DNA from: Adhaeribacter_A terreus
GTDB lineage: Bacteria; Bacteroidota; Bacteroidia; Cytophagales; Hymenobacteraceae
Direction of reading: 5' to 3'
Assembly: GCF_042657365.1 (NCBI RefSeq)
Contig: NZ_JBHSKT010000001.1
Location: forward strand, 248,001 to 312,000
DNA length: 64,000 nucleotides
Numbering within the stretch: position 1 is the stretch's first letter; each line of letters opens with the position of its first letter. The position numbers and the translations under genes are program-made. The notes under the pieces were generated by a model. It was given only the letters and a program-made list of their open reading frames with translations, made no database searches and was not told where the DNA came from. This document shows, in pieces, positions 10,701 through 19,993 of this stretch.

Positions 10701-13700
10701 AAAAGGCGTGCGGCGGTCATCGGTAGTCATATTCCGGCGGGCTTTGGCATCTACAAAATCCTGGAAAGCAATATCGATCTCGTTTTCTTTTGGCCAGATT
10801 GCATATGGGTCATTGGCGCCCTGCTGTGTCATTTTCAGCGGGATTGAATATTCGTAATAGTTCTGGGTATAGTCAGTACCAATGCGGATGAAAGCGCGCA
10901 TTTGGCCGTCGCGGGTTATGTTGTTCGGGCTTTCGGCGTGAATGAACATTTTCAGGCGCTTGTAGATCAGCATGTCCATGGAAACGTTTTTGTAAACCGC
11001 CTTGCCATATTTATCTACCAGATTTTCAACGCAGATCTGCATAGACTGCTCGTTCAAGCGGCGTTTGTTCTGCGAGGCATAATCATCCTGACGAACGGTT
11101 CCCGGAGGCAATACATACGGAATAGCACCCGCACTTACTTCGCCGTTCTCTTCAATATTCACCGCCGAAACGTCGAATTTATCGGCGCTCGGATCGCAGA
11201 TACCGGTACAAGGTTCGTTATTCTCGATAATGGCCGTCTGGAATTTACGCCACTGATTCGCCACAAACTGGAACTGTACAAAACGCAGCACCGCCGGTTG
11301 TTCAAAATCGGTAAGGTACATGCGCAGGAAACGGATAGATTTATAACCGCTTATGCCGCCAATATTACGGGCCAGCGGGCTGCGAACCGGGATCCGGAAC
11401 TGATACCAGCTTACAATCTCACCGTTAATTTCATTTTCTACCTTATCTACAATGTAAGGGTTCGTACCAACTGCTAACTGGCCGGGTTCCAACGGAATGG
11501 AATATTCGTAATAGCGCTCCACATCCGAAACAATATTATCCTTGTTCAGGTCTTCTTTATCTGGGAAAGTATAAGAAGTTTCGATACTGTTTTCCGGCGA
11601 GTTGCCTTCCATGCCGTTATAGTTTTTATAGCGGCCCAGAATTTTTACGTCGCGGTTGGTATAGTCGGCGTTCAGGTGGTGCTTGAAATTATCGTTGGAA
11701 GGGTCATCTAAAGTGCTGTAAATACCGCTAAAGAATTGCTTTTCATCGCTGTCGTTTAAGCCATCCAGACCAATATCCTGACGGCTCCGCGAACCGGCAT
11801 CGTTGTCGAATGCATCGGTTAAGAATTGCAACGTACTTACTCTCCCCCATGGAGTGCGGTCGGTATCTTCCTCCGGGTCAGCGCCGGTTGGTAAACCGTT
11901 CTCGAAAGAATACTGGTTAGCATCTTTCATCAGGTCTTCCGAAACATTACCCAGGTTAAAGACCAGGCGGCCGCCGGTCGTATTGTTTGTAGCCGGGTTC
12001 TCGTTGTCGTTTACCACGCCGTTCGGGCCGGGCAGGAAAGGATCCATCAGCCAGAATTCCATGTATTCGATATTGGCATTATCGAAATCTGTATCGAAAG
12101 TAATTTCCCGGCTGATACCGCCGTAATTGCGTTTCAGATCACGTGTTGGGTTGAAATGCTTCCCATCAGCTGCTACATCTGGCGAATAATTGTATTGGCC
12201 GCGTTCGCCAGGGTAATACGCTACGTCAAAGGTATATTCGTTATTGTTAGCGATCTCCGGGTCACGGTTCGGAAAAAGCTCGCGTTTCTGTACTGCCCGC
12301 ACATAATGGTTTTTAATGTCGGCGGTAGTAATGTTGCTTGGTTTCTGGCCGCTGCCGGTGTAATAAACCTGGTCAATAGAATACCAGGCAATTTTTGCAC
12401 GGTTATATGCATATTCCAGACCCAACGCAGCAGCATTAAAACGATTATCAGGCGTTACCGGTGTGGTAGCCAAACGCCAGCCGGAAGTTCCGAATCCTCC
12501 AAGCGTATATGGGGTTTTTACGCTTTCAAAATCATCGATGAATGAAACGCCATCTTCGCCCCGCAATTTCGATTTGGCCGGCAAAAGCTGGGCAAATTCG
12601 CTGTTAATAGTTACTACCGATGGTACTTTTGTCTGAATGATAGGGAGTCTGTCGATCATTTTGGTCAGGAATCGGGACTCTCGGCGATAATTCAGATCCA
12701 AACCATAAATGGTATTGTTGGTTGGCTCATCGCCAATGCCTACGCGGTAAACAAAGGGTTTTTCGGCCAAATGCAATACCGTTCCACCCAAAGCAAAATC
12801 CGGATTTAATCTATAATCGAAGCGCGCACCAAGTAAGGTGCGGGGCTGCACATTTACGATCTGGGCTTTCTCGAAATTTACTTTCAGATTGCTGGCCGAA
12901 TTCAGGTAACTCGGGTTCAGGATCTTTACGCGGCCTAACTGGTAATTTACCTGGTAATCTACATTTTCCTGCAGCTGTGTTCCGCCCGAAAATACGGTAA
13001 CCGAACCTTCCGCGATCTGAATACCAGGTAATAGAATTTCGTCGGTTGCGGTGGCCTGGTAGCGGCCCTGTAAAAAGAATTTGTTCTTGTTGGCAAATTG
13101 CTGTGCGTCCGTTTGGGTAGAATCGTAAAGCTCCTGGTAAACATATTTCTGGATCAGCGCATCTTCCGTGCCCGGATCGAATTTACTGCGCAGGTAACTG
13201 CCGAACGGCTCTACTTCCGGGAAAATAATGCGGCCGTTTTCCGGATCGATGGTAATATCCGTTAAAAAGTCGAAGTTACCGTCGGAAGGTTTATCGTTGT
13301 TGCGGTTTACATTGTCGAGGTTAAAAACCGAAACCAAAGGCCGGTCTTTTACCTGATTACCTTCCCGCAGGCTATTAATATCAACACCTGTTTCGTCATC
13401 TTTATAAATAACGTTCAGCTGAAAATTGTCGCGACTTACCTGGCTGGCATTCAGCGAGTAAATGTTTTTCATCATCAGATCCCAGGTTGGCAAGCCAAGT
13501 GCCGGGTTCGTAGATTTCAACATTTTAAGGAAGATCACCTGGTCGTCGGTAATGTTCTGATATTCGTCCTGTAGTTCACCTACTTTGTAAGTTTTGCCGT
13601 TCAGGGTATATTCAAACGCTACGCCCAGAACCTGTTCCGGGAGCAAAGCCGAATTCAGGGAAATGTAACCAAGCTGCGGATTGAATTTATACTCGCCCTG

Positions 13701-15080
13701 ATTCAGTTTCCGCGCTTTTACGTGTTCAAATTCTATGGCTTTCACCAGGCCCTGGCCACCTAAAACTGCATCGATCTGATTATTGTCCCGGGTGGTGCCT
13801 TTGGTAACCTGATCAAACAAAGAGTTGGCTTTATTATCAGCTGGCTTTCGCGGGCCACTGCCACCCGGGAACGAAAGCAAGGTGTCATAAACCGCATTGC
13901 GGTTACCTTCTGCCAGGTCCATTAAAGCAACCACGTTCCGCAGGTTTTCGGTAGCGCGGTTATCGTTGGTAATATAAACTTCCAGGCGCCGTATGGTAAT
14001 ACCTGAATTTACGAGTGGTAGATCTTTCAGCGCATTATCGTAGCGGTCGCGGAAGAATTGGGCGAGGAAGAAGTGGCGGTCTTTTTCGTAATCGCTGGCT
14101 TTTATTTCAAAGATCCGGTTCTGAGCCCCGTTCTGAATATTTACTTCATCTACTTGCCCGCGGATGTTGGAAGCAATAGTAGTAACGCCTAAGCGGCCAA
14201 ACTGGAGCTGAGTTTTTACCCCGAATAAATTCTGGCCGCCGGAAATCAAACTGTTGTTGAGCGGAAGGCTTACGTTACCGGCTTCTATCTTACGAATAAT
14301 TTCTTCGTCGTAACCGGTGTATTCCAGCTTCATGTTGTTTTCGAACTCGAAGTTGGCTTTGGTGTCCCAGTTAAAGGAGAGTTTTAGCTTTTCGCCGATT
14401 TGGCCGATCAGGTTCAGGGTAATGTTCTGATCGAATTCAAAGTCGCCGACGCGTTGCTGACGCAGCGGTAACTGGCGGTTGAAGTTCCGGTTAAAGCGGG
14501 CACCGAAACGCAGCGTTACGTTCCCGTTCGGGCGGATATCGACATAATTTCCTCCGAATATGCGATCGAAGGCGGAGCTGATGTAAATTTTAGGGATCAC
14601 CCGTTTGCTGGCAACTACACTTTCGCCGTCCTGCCCGGCCGATTTGGTGCGCCAGTAATTCCGGATGGCCTGTTGCTGCTGGAATTTCGAATATTCCTCG
14701 AAGGTCATGTAGCTCGGGTTCCGGTAATCGAAACCGCCTATCTCTTCATTGATTTCGTAATAGCGCAGGCTATCATCTAAAGTAACGTTGGTTTTTACGT
14801 TGGCAGGGTCGCCGAGCAGCAAAGGCGAGTTGCTGCCCTGGTTAGAAAAAGGATCGCCGGGGCGGTCTTTAGGCCGATATGTTGGCTTTTTACTGGGCTG
14901 GTAAGGCCGGTTGCGCAGACTATCCTCTAAGGTAGTATCGGGAGGAAACAGGTCTTTGAAACTCCGTAAGTTAAAATTGTTACGCGTGCCGGTAGTTGCA
15001 GCCTGTGAAAGCCACGCTAACAGCGAAATAACGACCACCGAGGCCACAATCGTGTGTGTTCTTCCTTTATTCGAAATCAA
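7767..15080 (-). CDS. sprA: SprA, outer-membrane translocon of the type IX secretion system
   Basis: 2437 residues, close to the length of known SprA proteins (about 2400). A Sec signal peptide (TIVASVVVISLLAWLSQA) is followed by repeated beta-strand-rich sequence. Recognisable SprA stretches include IRPNGNVTLRFGARFNRN (about 180-200), KLSFNWDTKANFEFENNMK, the FIDDFE motif and many EYSIPL and WYQFRIPV repeats. A Lys/Pro/Ala-rich insert lies near residues 1905-1945. In T9SS organisms SprA forms a very large beta-barrel through which folded cargo with C-terminal sorting domains leaves the cell, and it is needed for gliding. The start codon is TTG at 15080: no ATG fits between it and an in-frame stop upstream, and this start gives a normal Lys/Arg n-region. 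It lies 13 bp after ruvA, implying cotranscription. A weak AAAACAATACCATTTT repeat-like core overlaps the 3' end. Confidence 0.96.
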   Translation of the reverse strand: MISNKGRTHTIVASVVVISLLAWLSQAATTGTRNNFNLRSFKDLFPPDTTLEDSLRNRPYQPSKKPTYRPKDRPGDPFSNQGSNSPLLLGDPANVKTNVTLDDSLRYYEINEEIGGFDYRNPSYMTFEEYSKFQQQQAIRNYWRTKSAGQDGESVVASKRVIPKIYISSAFDRIFGGNYVDIRPNGNVTLRFGARFNRNFNRQLPLRQQRVGDFEFDQNITLNLIGQIGEKLKLSFNWDTKANFEFENNMKLEYTGYDEEIIRKIEAGNVSLPLNNSLISGGQNLFGVKTQLQFGRLGVTTIASNIRGQVDEVNIQNGAQNRIFEIKASDYEKDRHFFLAQFFRDRYDNALKDLPLVNSGITIRRLEVYITNDNRATENLRNVVALMDLAEGNRNAVYDTLLSFPGGSGPRKPADNKANSLFDQVTKGTTRDNNQIDAVLGGQGLVKAIEFEHVKARKLNQGEYKFNPQLGYISLNSALLPEQVLGVAFEYTLNGKTYKVGELQDEYQNITDDQVIFLKMLKSTNPALGLPTWDLMMKNIYSLNASQVSRDNFQLNVIYKDDETGVDINSLREGNQVKDRPLVSVFNLDNVNRNNDKPSDGNFDFLTDITIDPENGRIIFPEVEPFGSYLRSKFDPGTEDALIQKYVYQELYDSTQTDAQQFANKNKFFLQGRYQATATDEILLPGIQIAEGSVTVFSGGTQLQENVDYQVNYQLGRVKILNPSYLNSASNLKVNFEKAQIVNVQPRTLLGARFDYRLNPDFALGGTVLHLAEKPFVYRVGIGDEPTNNTIYGLDLNYRRESRFLTKMIDRLPIIQTKVPSVVTINSEFAQLLPAKSKLRGEDGVSFIDDFESVKTPYTLGGFGTSGWRLATTPVTPDNRFNAAALGLEYAYNRAKIAWYSIDQVYYTGSGQKPSNITTADIKNHYVRAVQKRELFPNRDPEIANNNEYTFDVAYYPGERGQYNYSPDVAADGKHFNPTRDLKRNYGGISREITFDTDFDNANIEYMEFWLMDPFLPGPNGVVNDNENPATNNTTGGRLVFNLGNVSEDLMKDANQYSFENGLPTGADPEEDTDRTPWGRVSTLQFLTDAFDNDAGSRSRQDIGLDGLNDSDEKQFFSGIYSTLDDPSNDNFKHHLNADYTNRDVKILGRYKNYNGMEGNSPENSIETSYTFPDKEDLNKDNIVSDVERYYEYSIPLEPGQLAVGTNPYIVDKVENEINGEIVSWYQFRIPVRSPLARNIGGISGYKSIRFLRMYLTDFEQPAVLRFVQFQFVANQWRKFQTAIIENNEPCTGICDPSADKFDVSAVNIEENGEVSAGAIPYVLPPGTVRQDDYASQNKRRLNEQSMQICVENLVDKYGKAVYKNVSMDMLIYKRLKMFIHAESPNNITRDGQMRAFIRIGTDYTQNYYEYSIPLKMTQQGANDPYAIWPKENEIDIAFQDFVDAKARRNMTTDDRRTPFTVTREDGKSITVVGNPDFSAVQGVMIGVLNPRDDGAEQSVCIWVNEMRVSDFDKTAGWAATARVNAKLADVADITATGRYTTVGFGGIQQKIAQRARENTRQFDLNSNIVADKFLPSALGLKVPLSVQYGVIESEPRYDPLEGDMELSQSLGKYDNVPEANEAKAAYKKEVLDRTTTKSISLLNVRKEKTDPNSKPKVYDIENISLSYAYSEKLHTDILTDRDLTKIYSGGLAYTYNASPKNYAPFEQSAKFQSPYLRPIKELNATFLPSRLAFRADLDRRYNELQFQRRNNPYELPTTTGILPLYQKTFFFNRIYDLKWELTKALSFDYTATNRAIVDEPYGPLTKENNKVAFENLKNFGRNTNFDQTAALNYRLPLDKFPLTDWVSADTRYQVSYTWTASSNFLNSVSDTASSQLKLGNTIQNNTETSVNGRIDLVKLYNKVKFLNKINNEQPKQAEAKRPAPKVPVKPGTAAVKPTEAKKDTTKGPELKALKTILRGLMTARTLNVTYVRSEGSLLPGYLPGTKFFGFEEGFGAPGFGFVAGKQYSLDELYNRADRNGWYTDSSQYLQTPLSSLKTWSLNMRTELQPIRNFNILVDAKKDVSDIREVFYRRPVDENTGFAIPDRPAEAQNPINTGSFSVSTITIQTMFEKRPDSGPNKNVSEAFEQFIANRKEILTRLLNDPLTNASGNPADSVYKLNSQDVLIPAFQLAYQGKDASGYKTERAKARDLTKRIPLPNWRIDYSGLSNLEFVKRYLSSISISHGYQSTYGVTNFASSLSYLTPNLDFPNIKNEQGQFIPYYVVSQVTIMERLTPLLGVNFKTKNNITGRVEYKTERNLSLNLSNAQVTENHVKDLVIGAGYSTSNFRIPFKINGEYKTLKNELTGRLDLSIRDNTIIQRSIIQRSENGTIVEKSDNTVTNGNMQLQLRPTIDYTVNQRLNLQLYFTRTISDPKISTSFKNTVTEGGVQLRYSLSQ

Positions 15081-15093
15081 GGTGCGTAAAAAG

Positions 15094-15684
15094 CTATGAA
15101 GATTTTAAAGCAAATTTTATCAGCTGTTCCACGCTGAGATGGTTTCCTTCGCGTTTCAGGATCGCGTCGAGTGACTTTTCAGCCACGTTTTTGGCAAAGC
15201 CCAGCGTTACCAGTGCAGATAACGCTTCGTTTCGGTTTGTATTGTGTGATACAACACTAAAAGCTGCTGCATCTATTGGGCTTTCTTTCCGGAATTTGTC
15301 TTTCAGTTCCAGAATAATGCGTTGAGCAGTTTTTGCGCCAATTCCCTTAACGTTTTGAATGGTTCGCACATCTTCTTTTACAATAGCCTGCTGAATTTCA
15401 GCTACGGTAAGCGAAGAAACGATCATTAAACCTGTGCCGGGACCTACGCCGGAAATAGAGATCAGGTGCAGAAAAACGTTCTTCTCGGCCGGATCTGAGA
15501 AACCGAAAAGCGTATGCGCATCTTCTTTAATATGCAGATACGTGTAGAGTTTGCAGCGTTCGCCTTCCTTTAAACTGGAAAATGTATTGAGGGAAATTTT
15601 GATCTGATACCCGATCCCACCTACGTCGATGATCACGTAGGTAGGGTCTTTATAGGTCAGTTTTCCGTCTATATATGCTATCAT
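15094..15684 (-). CDS. ruvA: Holliday junction branch migration protein RuvA
   Basis: 196 residues. The N-terminal OB fold begins MIAYIDGKLTYKDPTYVIIDVGGIGYQIKI; helix-hairpin-helix signatures follow (GVGPGTGLMIVSSL and VKGIGAKTAQRIILELKDK), and a C-terminal domain III ends SVEQLIKFALKSS. RuvA tetramers bind four-way junctions and load the RuvB motor during recombination repair. The ATG directly follows the maeB stop codon (TAA at 15687-15685, ATG at 15684-15682), and sprA starts 13 bp downstream. maeB, ruvA and sprA therefore look like one transcript. No ruvB or ruvC in the window. Confidence 0.97.
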   Translation of the reverse strand: MIAYIDGKLTYKDPTYVIIDVGGIGYQIKISLNTFSSLKEGERCKLYTYLHIKEDAHTLFGFSDPAEKNVFLHLISISGVGPGTGLMIVSSLTVAEIQQAIVKEDVRTIQNVKGIGAKTAQRIILELKDKFRKESPIDAAAFSVVSHNTNRNEALSALVTLGFAKNVAEKSLDAILKREGNHLSVEQLIKFALKSS

Positions 15685-17955
15685 TTATAAGCTCCTGTTA
15701 TAGTTTTGTGCATCTACTACGGCAATAGCCACCATGTTCACAATTTCGCGGATCGAGCTGCCTAACTGCAGAATGTGCACCGGCTTGCGCATACCCATCA
15801 GCACCGGACCAATGGCTTCGGCGCCGCCAATTTCCTGCAATACCTTGTAAGCAATGTTGCCGGAAGTAAGATCAGGAAATACCAAAGTATTGGCACCTTT
15901 TTCAGCTAATTCGCTGAACGGATAATGTTCTTTTAAAAGGTCGCAGTTCAGAGCAGTATTGGCCTGCATTTCCCCGTCTATGATCACACTAGGATAGCGT
16001 TGCTTAGCCATTTCAGCAGCTTTACGTGCCTTTTCAGGCATTTCACCGCTATTAGAACCGAAGTTGGAATAAGAAAGCACGGCAATACGAGGTTCTGTAT
16101 CGAAGAAACGCACGGCCCGGGCCGTTAAGCCAATAATATCGCAGAGTTCTTCGGTTGTCGGGTTTACGTTTACGGTGGTATCGGCAAAGAAATAAGGCTC
16201 TTTCTTGCTCAGAATAATATACATGCCAGCCACTTTATTCACGCCTTCTTCCACGCCAATTACCTGCAGCGCCGGCGAAATGGTTTTGGAATAATCGCGC
16301 GTTAAACCGGAAATAAGGGCATCCGCTTCGTTGAGTTCTACCATTAAGCTGCCGAAATAAATACGGTCGCGCACTAAACGGCGGCTTTCGAATAAGCTGA
16401 GGCCTTTGCGCTTGCGTTTATCGAACAGGATCTGGGCAAATTTTTCGCGCTTTTCGTCTTCTTCAAACGGGTCGATGATCACGCATTCGCTCAGGTCGAG
16501 GTTGTTTTCGGCAATAATACGCTCGATCTTTTTGCGGTTACCTAGTAAAATAGGCTGGGCAATTTTCTGATCTTTTACGATCTGCGCTGCCTTCAGAATT
16601 TTTACGTGATCGGCTTCGGCAAATACCACGCGTTTCGGGTGTTGCTTGGCCTGCGCAATTATCCGGTTCATCAGCTTCTGGTCGATGCCAATGCGCTGCA
16701 GCAGTTGGTTATGATAACCTTCCCAGTCGGTTATTGGCTGCCGGGCTACACCAGTTTCCATAGCAGCTTTAGCTACGGCCGGCGAAATGGCGGTAATAAG
16801 GCGCGGATCGAGTGGTTTTGGAATTAAATATTCGCGGCCGAAAGCAATGGTATTATCAGCATAAGCTTTATTTACAATGTCCGGAACCGGTTCTTTGGCT
16901 AATTCTGAAAGCGCTTTTACGGCGGCCAGTTTCATGGCTTCGTTAATTTCGGTAGCGCGCACATCCAAAGCACCCCGGAAAATGTAAGGGAAGCCAAGTA
17001 CGTTATTTACCTGGTTCGGATGGTCGGAGCGACCGGTAGCCATGATCAGATCGTCGCGGGTAGACATGGCCAGGTCGTATGGAATTTCCGGGTCCGGGTT
17101 GGCCAGGGCAAACACGATCGGGTTTTTAGCCATGGTTTTTACCAGTTCCGGCGGCAATACATTTCCAGCCGATAAGCCTACGAAAACGTCGGCGCCGTTC
17201 ATGGCTTCGGCCAGCGTGTTTATTTTGCGGAGTGTTACGAATTGGGCGCGGTAAATATCCAGGTCGTTGCGGTGCGGGTTAATAATGCCGTCTTTATCGA
17301 ACATTACAATATTATCGAGCTTCGCACCTAAGGCTACATAAAGTTTGGCACAGGAAATGGCTGCAGCGCCCGCGCCGTTCATTACAATTTGGGCTTCGCT
17401 GATCTTTTTGCCAACCAGTTCCAGCGCGTTCAGTAAAGCGGCACCCGAAATAATGGCCGTGCCGTGCTGGTCGTCGTGCATGAGCGGAATGTTCATTTTC
17501 TCGCGCAAGGCATTTTCGATCTTGAAACACTCCGGCGCTTTAATGTCTTCCAGGTTTATGCCGCCAAAAGTAGGTTCCAGCGAAGAAACAATGCGTACAA
17601 ATTCTTCCGGATCGGTGCAGTCAATTTCAATGTCGAACACATCGATGCCGGCAAATTTCTTGAACAGTACGCCTTTGCCTTCCATAACCGGTTTGGACGC
17701 ATCGGGACCAATATTGCCCAGTCCCAACACGGCGGTGCCGTTGGTAATTACGCCTACCAGGTTGCCTTTGGCGGTATATTTATAAACGTCGTCTTTATTA
17801 GCGGCAATTTCTTTGCAGGGTTCTGCTACACCGGGGGAATAGGCCAATGCCAGGTCGAGCTGGGTACTTACCATTTTGGTAGGCACCACTTCAATTTTTC
17901 CGGCAGGACTCTGGCTATGGTAATTAAGTGCTTCTTCTTTGTTAATTTTTATCAT
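15685..17955 (-). CDS. maeB: NADP-dependent malic enzyme with C-terminal phosphotransacetylase-like domain
   Basis: 756 residues, matching MaeB-type enzymes. The malic domain is N-terminal (LALAYSPGVAEPC near 32-44, then ECFKIE and HDDQHGTA near 165). The NAD(P)-binding domain follows (VMNGAGAAAISCAKL near 190). From about residue 430 a phosphate acetyl/butyryltransferase-like domain runs to the end. The enzyme decarboxylates malate to pyruvate, feeding NADPH or gluconeogenesis; the C-terminal domain in this family is usually regulatory, sensing acetyl-CoA. First gene of the apparent maeB-ruvA-sprA transcript. Confidence 0.96.
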   Translation of the reverse strand: MIKINKEEALNYHSQSPAGKIEVVPTKMVSTQLDLALAYSPGVAEPCKEIAANKDDVYKYTAKGNLVGVITNGTAVLGLGNIGPDASKPVMEGKGVLFKKFAGIDVFDIEIDCTDPEEFVRIVSSLEPTFGGINLEDIKAPECFKIENALREKMNIPLMHDDQHGTAIISGAALLNALELVGKKISEAQIVMNGAGAAAISCAKLYVALGAKLDNIVMFDKDGIINPHRNDLDIYRAQFVTLRKINTLAEAMNGADVFVGLSAGNVLPPELVKTMAKNPIVFALANPDPEIPYDLAMSTRDDLIMATGRSDHPNQVNNVLGFPYIFRGALDVRATEINEAMKLAAVKALSELAKEPVPDIVNKAYADNTIAFGREYLIPKPLDPRLITAISPAVAKAAMETGVARQPITDWEGYHNQLLQRIGIDQKLMNRIIAQAKQHPKRVVFAEADHVKILKAAQIVKDQKIAQPILLGNRKKIERIIAENNLDLSECVIIDPFEEDEKREKFAQILFDKRKRKGLSLFESRRLVRDRIYFGSLMVELNEADALISGLTRDYSKTISPALQVIGVEEGVNKVAGMYIILSKKEPYFFADTTVNVNPTTEELCDIIGLTARAVRFFDTEPRIAVLSYSNFGSNSGEMPEKARKAAEMAKQRYPSVIIDGEMQANTALNCDLLKEHYPFSELAEKGANTLVFPDLTSGNIAYKVLQEIGGAEAIGPVLMGMRKPVHILQLGSSIREIVNMVAIAVVDAQNYNRSL

Positions 17956-18424
17956 CTTCTGCGTTCGGTCCGTTCTAAAAACTTTCAGGCTGCGGATTAT
18001 GTATCCGGCGCTTACAGGTTTTTTATAGTGTAAAAATGCAAGGCATTGGCCTTAACCTACAAATATAAGGGATTGCCCCGGATTGTTGCCACTACGTACC
18101 TTGTGCTTTTCAGTTATCTGTGAATTTTTTGAAGGGAATTTATCGGCCGAAGAAATACCGGTTTTTTGTCGGTTGCTGGAAAAAACGCTATGCTTTTAGC
18201 CCTGAAAAGTGAAGGGAATGAAATATGTTCGCCGTAGCAAGTTTTGAAAACGGTAGGGGTTTTGGCCTAAAAAGTGCGTGAAATATTAGCTGGTAAAAAC
18301 GAAAGTGCTGAATCTAGCGCTCCGGTTTGTGCTAATTTACCAGAGAAAACGCTATGCTTTTCGGCCCGAAAAGTAAGGCATAAAAAAGCCCCGCAATTTG
18401 CAGGGCTTTGTAATTTCTATCCGT
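17956..18424. other. 469-bp gene-free region with three spaced repeat copies
   Basis: Lies between the start of maeB and the end of the lytic transglycosylase gene, both on the minus strand. It holds three forward copies of the dispersed 30-bp repeat at 18181-18210, 18247-18275 and 18346-18374, spaced 66 and about 99 bp apart, then a terminator at 18382-18409. The maeB promoter must lie in the AT-rich part near 17960-18110, but I could not fix its boxes. No coding potential is evident. Confidence 0.7.
18382..18409 (-). terminator. Rho-independent terminator of the tatA-gatA-transglycosylase operon
   Basis: On the minus strand AAAGCCC-T-GCAA pairs with TTGC-G-GGGCTTT (one wobble pair) and is followed by a run of T. 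It lies 16 bp past the stop codon of the transglycosylase gene. Confidence 0.85.
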
Positions 18425-19993
18425 TTAGCTTAAGCTGATCACCAGTTTCTGGCCCGGTTTCAGTTCGTTACTTTTCAGGTTGTTTTTCTTTTTGATTTCT
18501 TCCACCGTTATGCCTTCATACTTTTTAGAAATGTTCCAGAGTGTATCGCCAGGCTGTACCGAATGAATAATGATCGGGGTTTTAGGAGCGGTTTTTTTGG
18601 AAACGGCTTTTTTGTTGTGGCTGGCTTTTACAATTTGTACCGGAGCAGGTTTGGTTTCAACTACCGTTTCTTCGGTGGTTTTTACTTCTGCAGAAGCCAA
18701 TGCATTTGTTTGCGCCGAATCTGCAACTGCCGGCTGATGAATTACCAGTTTCTGATTGGCGAACACCATCGTGTTTTTCAGATTATTCCAAGTTTTCAGA
18801 TCTTCAATAGAAACGTTGTGTTCCTTTGCTATCTTACCCAAGTTGTCGCCGCGTTGAACTACGTATGGCATCTTCTGCGCATTGTCAGCGGCTGAATCCG
18901 GTTGTTTTTCCGGGGTTTGCTTCGCGATCATCACCGGCTCCTGCGGTATCAATTTTGGCTGAACCGGTTTCGGGGTTAAATAACGCGCATTCTGGAAGAT
19001 CGTGCTGCGGTTCTGCGCAATTACTGGGCGTTTTTCGGCCGGCACTTTTATCGCGAAATTCCGTACCGTTTCCGGTATAAAATCTTTCTTCAAAGCCGGG
19101 TTCAGGTTTTTCAAAGCTTCCGGAGTCATATTGAGTTCCGCCGAAAACTTCGCCAGATCAAGGCCTTGGTTTAGCAGAACGGTATCGGTAGCAATGGCAA
19201 ACTGAATAGAATCTGAAGATATCTTGTGGTGGCCGGCGTAATTCATGGCATACATTACGGCCGTGAAAGAAGGAACGTAGCCACGGGTTTCTTTAGGCAG
19301 GTAAGGGAAAATTGCCCAGAAGGTTTGCTGGCCGCCGCCGGCGCGTTTTATGGCTTTGCGTACGTTGCCCGGACCGCAGTTATAAGCGGCCAAAGCCAGT
19401 TCCCAGTCGCCGAACATATTGTGGAGTTGGCGCAGGAATTTGCAGGCAGCCTCGGTAGATTTTTCCGGATCCATGCGCTCGTCGTAAAACGAATTCTGCA
19501 CCAGTTTAAAATCTCCGCCGGTTGCCGGCATAAATTGCCACAATCCTAATGCCCCTACATGTGATTTTGCCTTCGGGTTCAGCGCTGATTCAACTACCGC
19601 TAAATATTTCAGCTCAAGCGGCATGTTGTGCTTCTTCAGGTATTTCTCGAAAAGCGGAAAGTATAGATTCTCGCGCTCCAGCATCCGGCGGGTATATTTC
19701 CGGTTCCGGATGGTGAAATAATCTACATAGCTGCGCACAAACGGGTTGAACGTAAGCGGAATGGAAGATTTGATGCAGCTTAACCGGTCCTGAATCACTT
19801 CGTCCGGCTCATTAGGAATTAGCTCGCTGAACAACGCGAAATGTTCCGGCAGAAAAAAAGTAGAATCCAGTTTCAGGCTCACAGAATCTTTGGAAAGCTT
19901 TTTTTGCAGCCCGGTATTACGATCGGTATCTGCTATTGCAGTATGCCAAACGCTTATAAACAAGGTTACTAAAAAAAGCTTTCCGAATTTCAT
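18425..19993 (-). CDS. MltD-type membrane-bound lytic murein transglycosylase with two LysM domains
   Basis: 522 residues. A signal peptide ends HTAIA and is followed by DTD, one of the few exported proteins here without Gln at +1. The SLT transglycosylase domain covers about 118-270: LKYLAVVESALNP carries the catalytic Glu at 135, followed by GALGLWQFMPATGG and LALAAYNCGPGNV. Two LysM peptidoglycan-binding domains follow, at about 375-420 (YVVQRGDNLGKIAKEHNVS) and 474-522 (HSVQPGDTLWNISKKY). It cleaves the glycan backbone of murein in the periplasm to give anhydro-muropeptides. The start codon overlaps the gatA stop by one base (TGATG), so translation is likely coupled. Confidence 0.93.
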   Translation of the reverse strand: MKFGKLFLVTLFISVWHTAIADTDRNTGLQKKLSKDSVSLKLDSTFFLPEHFALFSELIPNEPDEVIQDRLSCIKSSIPLTFNPFVRSYVDYFTIRNRKYTRRMLERENLYFPLFEKYLKKHNMPLELKYLAVVESALNPKAKSHVGALGLWQFMPATGGDFKLVQNSFYDERMDPEKSTEAACKFLRQLHNMFGDWELALAAYNCGPGNVRKAIKRAGGGQQTFWAIFPYLPKETRGYVPSFTAVMYAMNYAGHHKISSDSIQFAIATDTVLLNQGLDLAKFSAELNMTPEALKNLNPALKKDFIPETVRNFAIKVPAEKRPVIAQNRSTIFQNARYLTPKPVQPKLIPQEPVMIAKQTPEKQPDSAADNAQKMPYVVQRGDNLGKIAKEHNVSIEDLKTWNNLKNTMVFANQKLVIHQPAVADSAQTNALASAEVKTTEETVVETKPAPVQIVKASHNKKAVSKKTAPKTPIIIHSVQPGDTLWNISKKYEGITVEEIKKKNNLKSNELKPGQKLVISLS

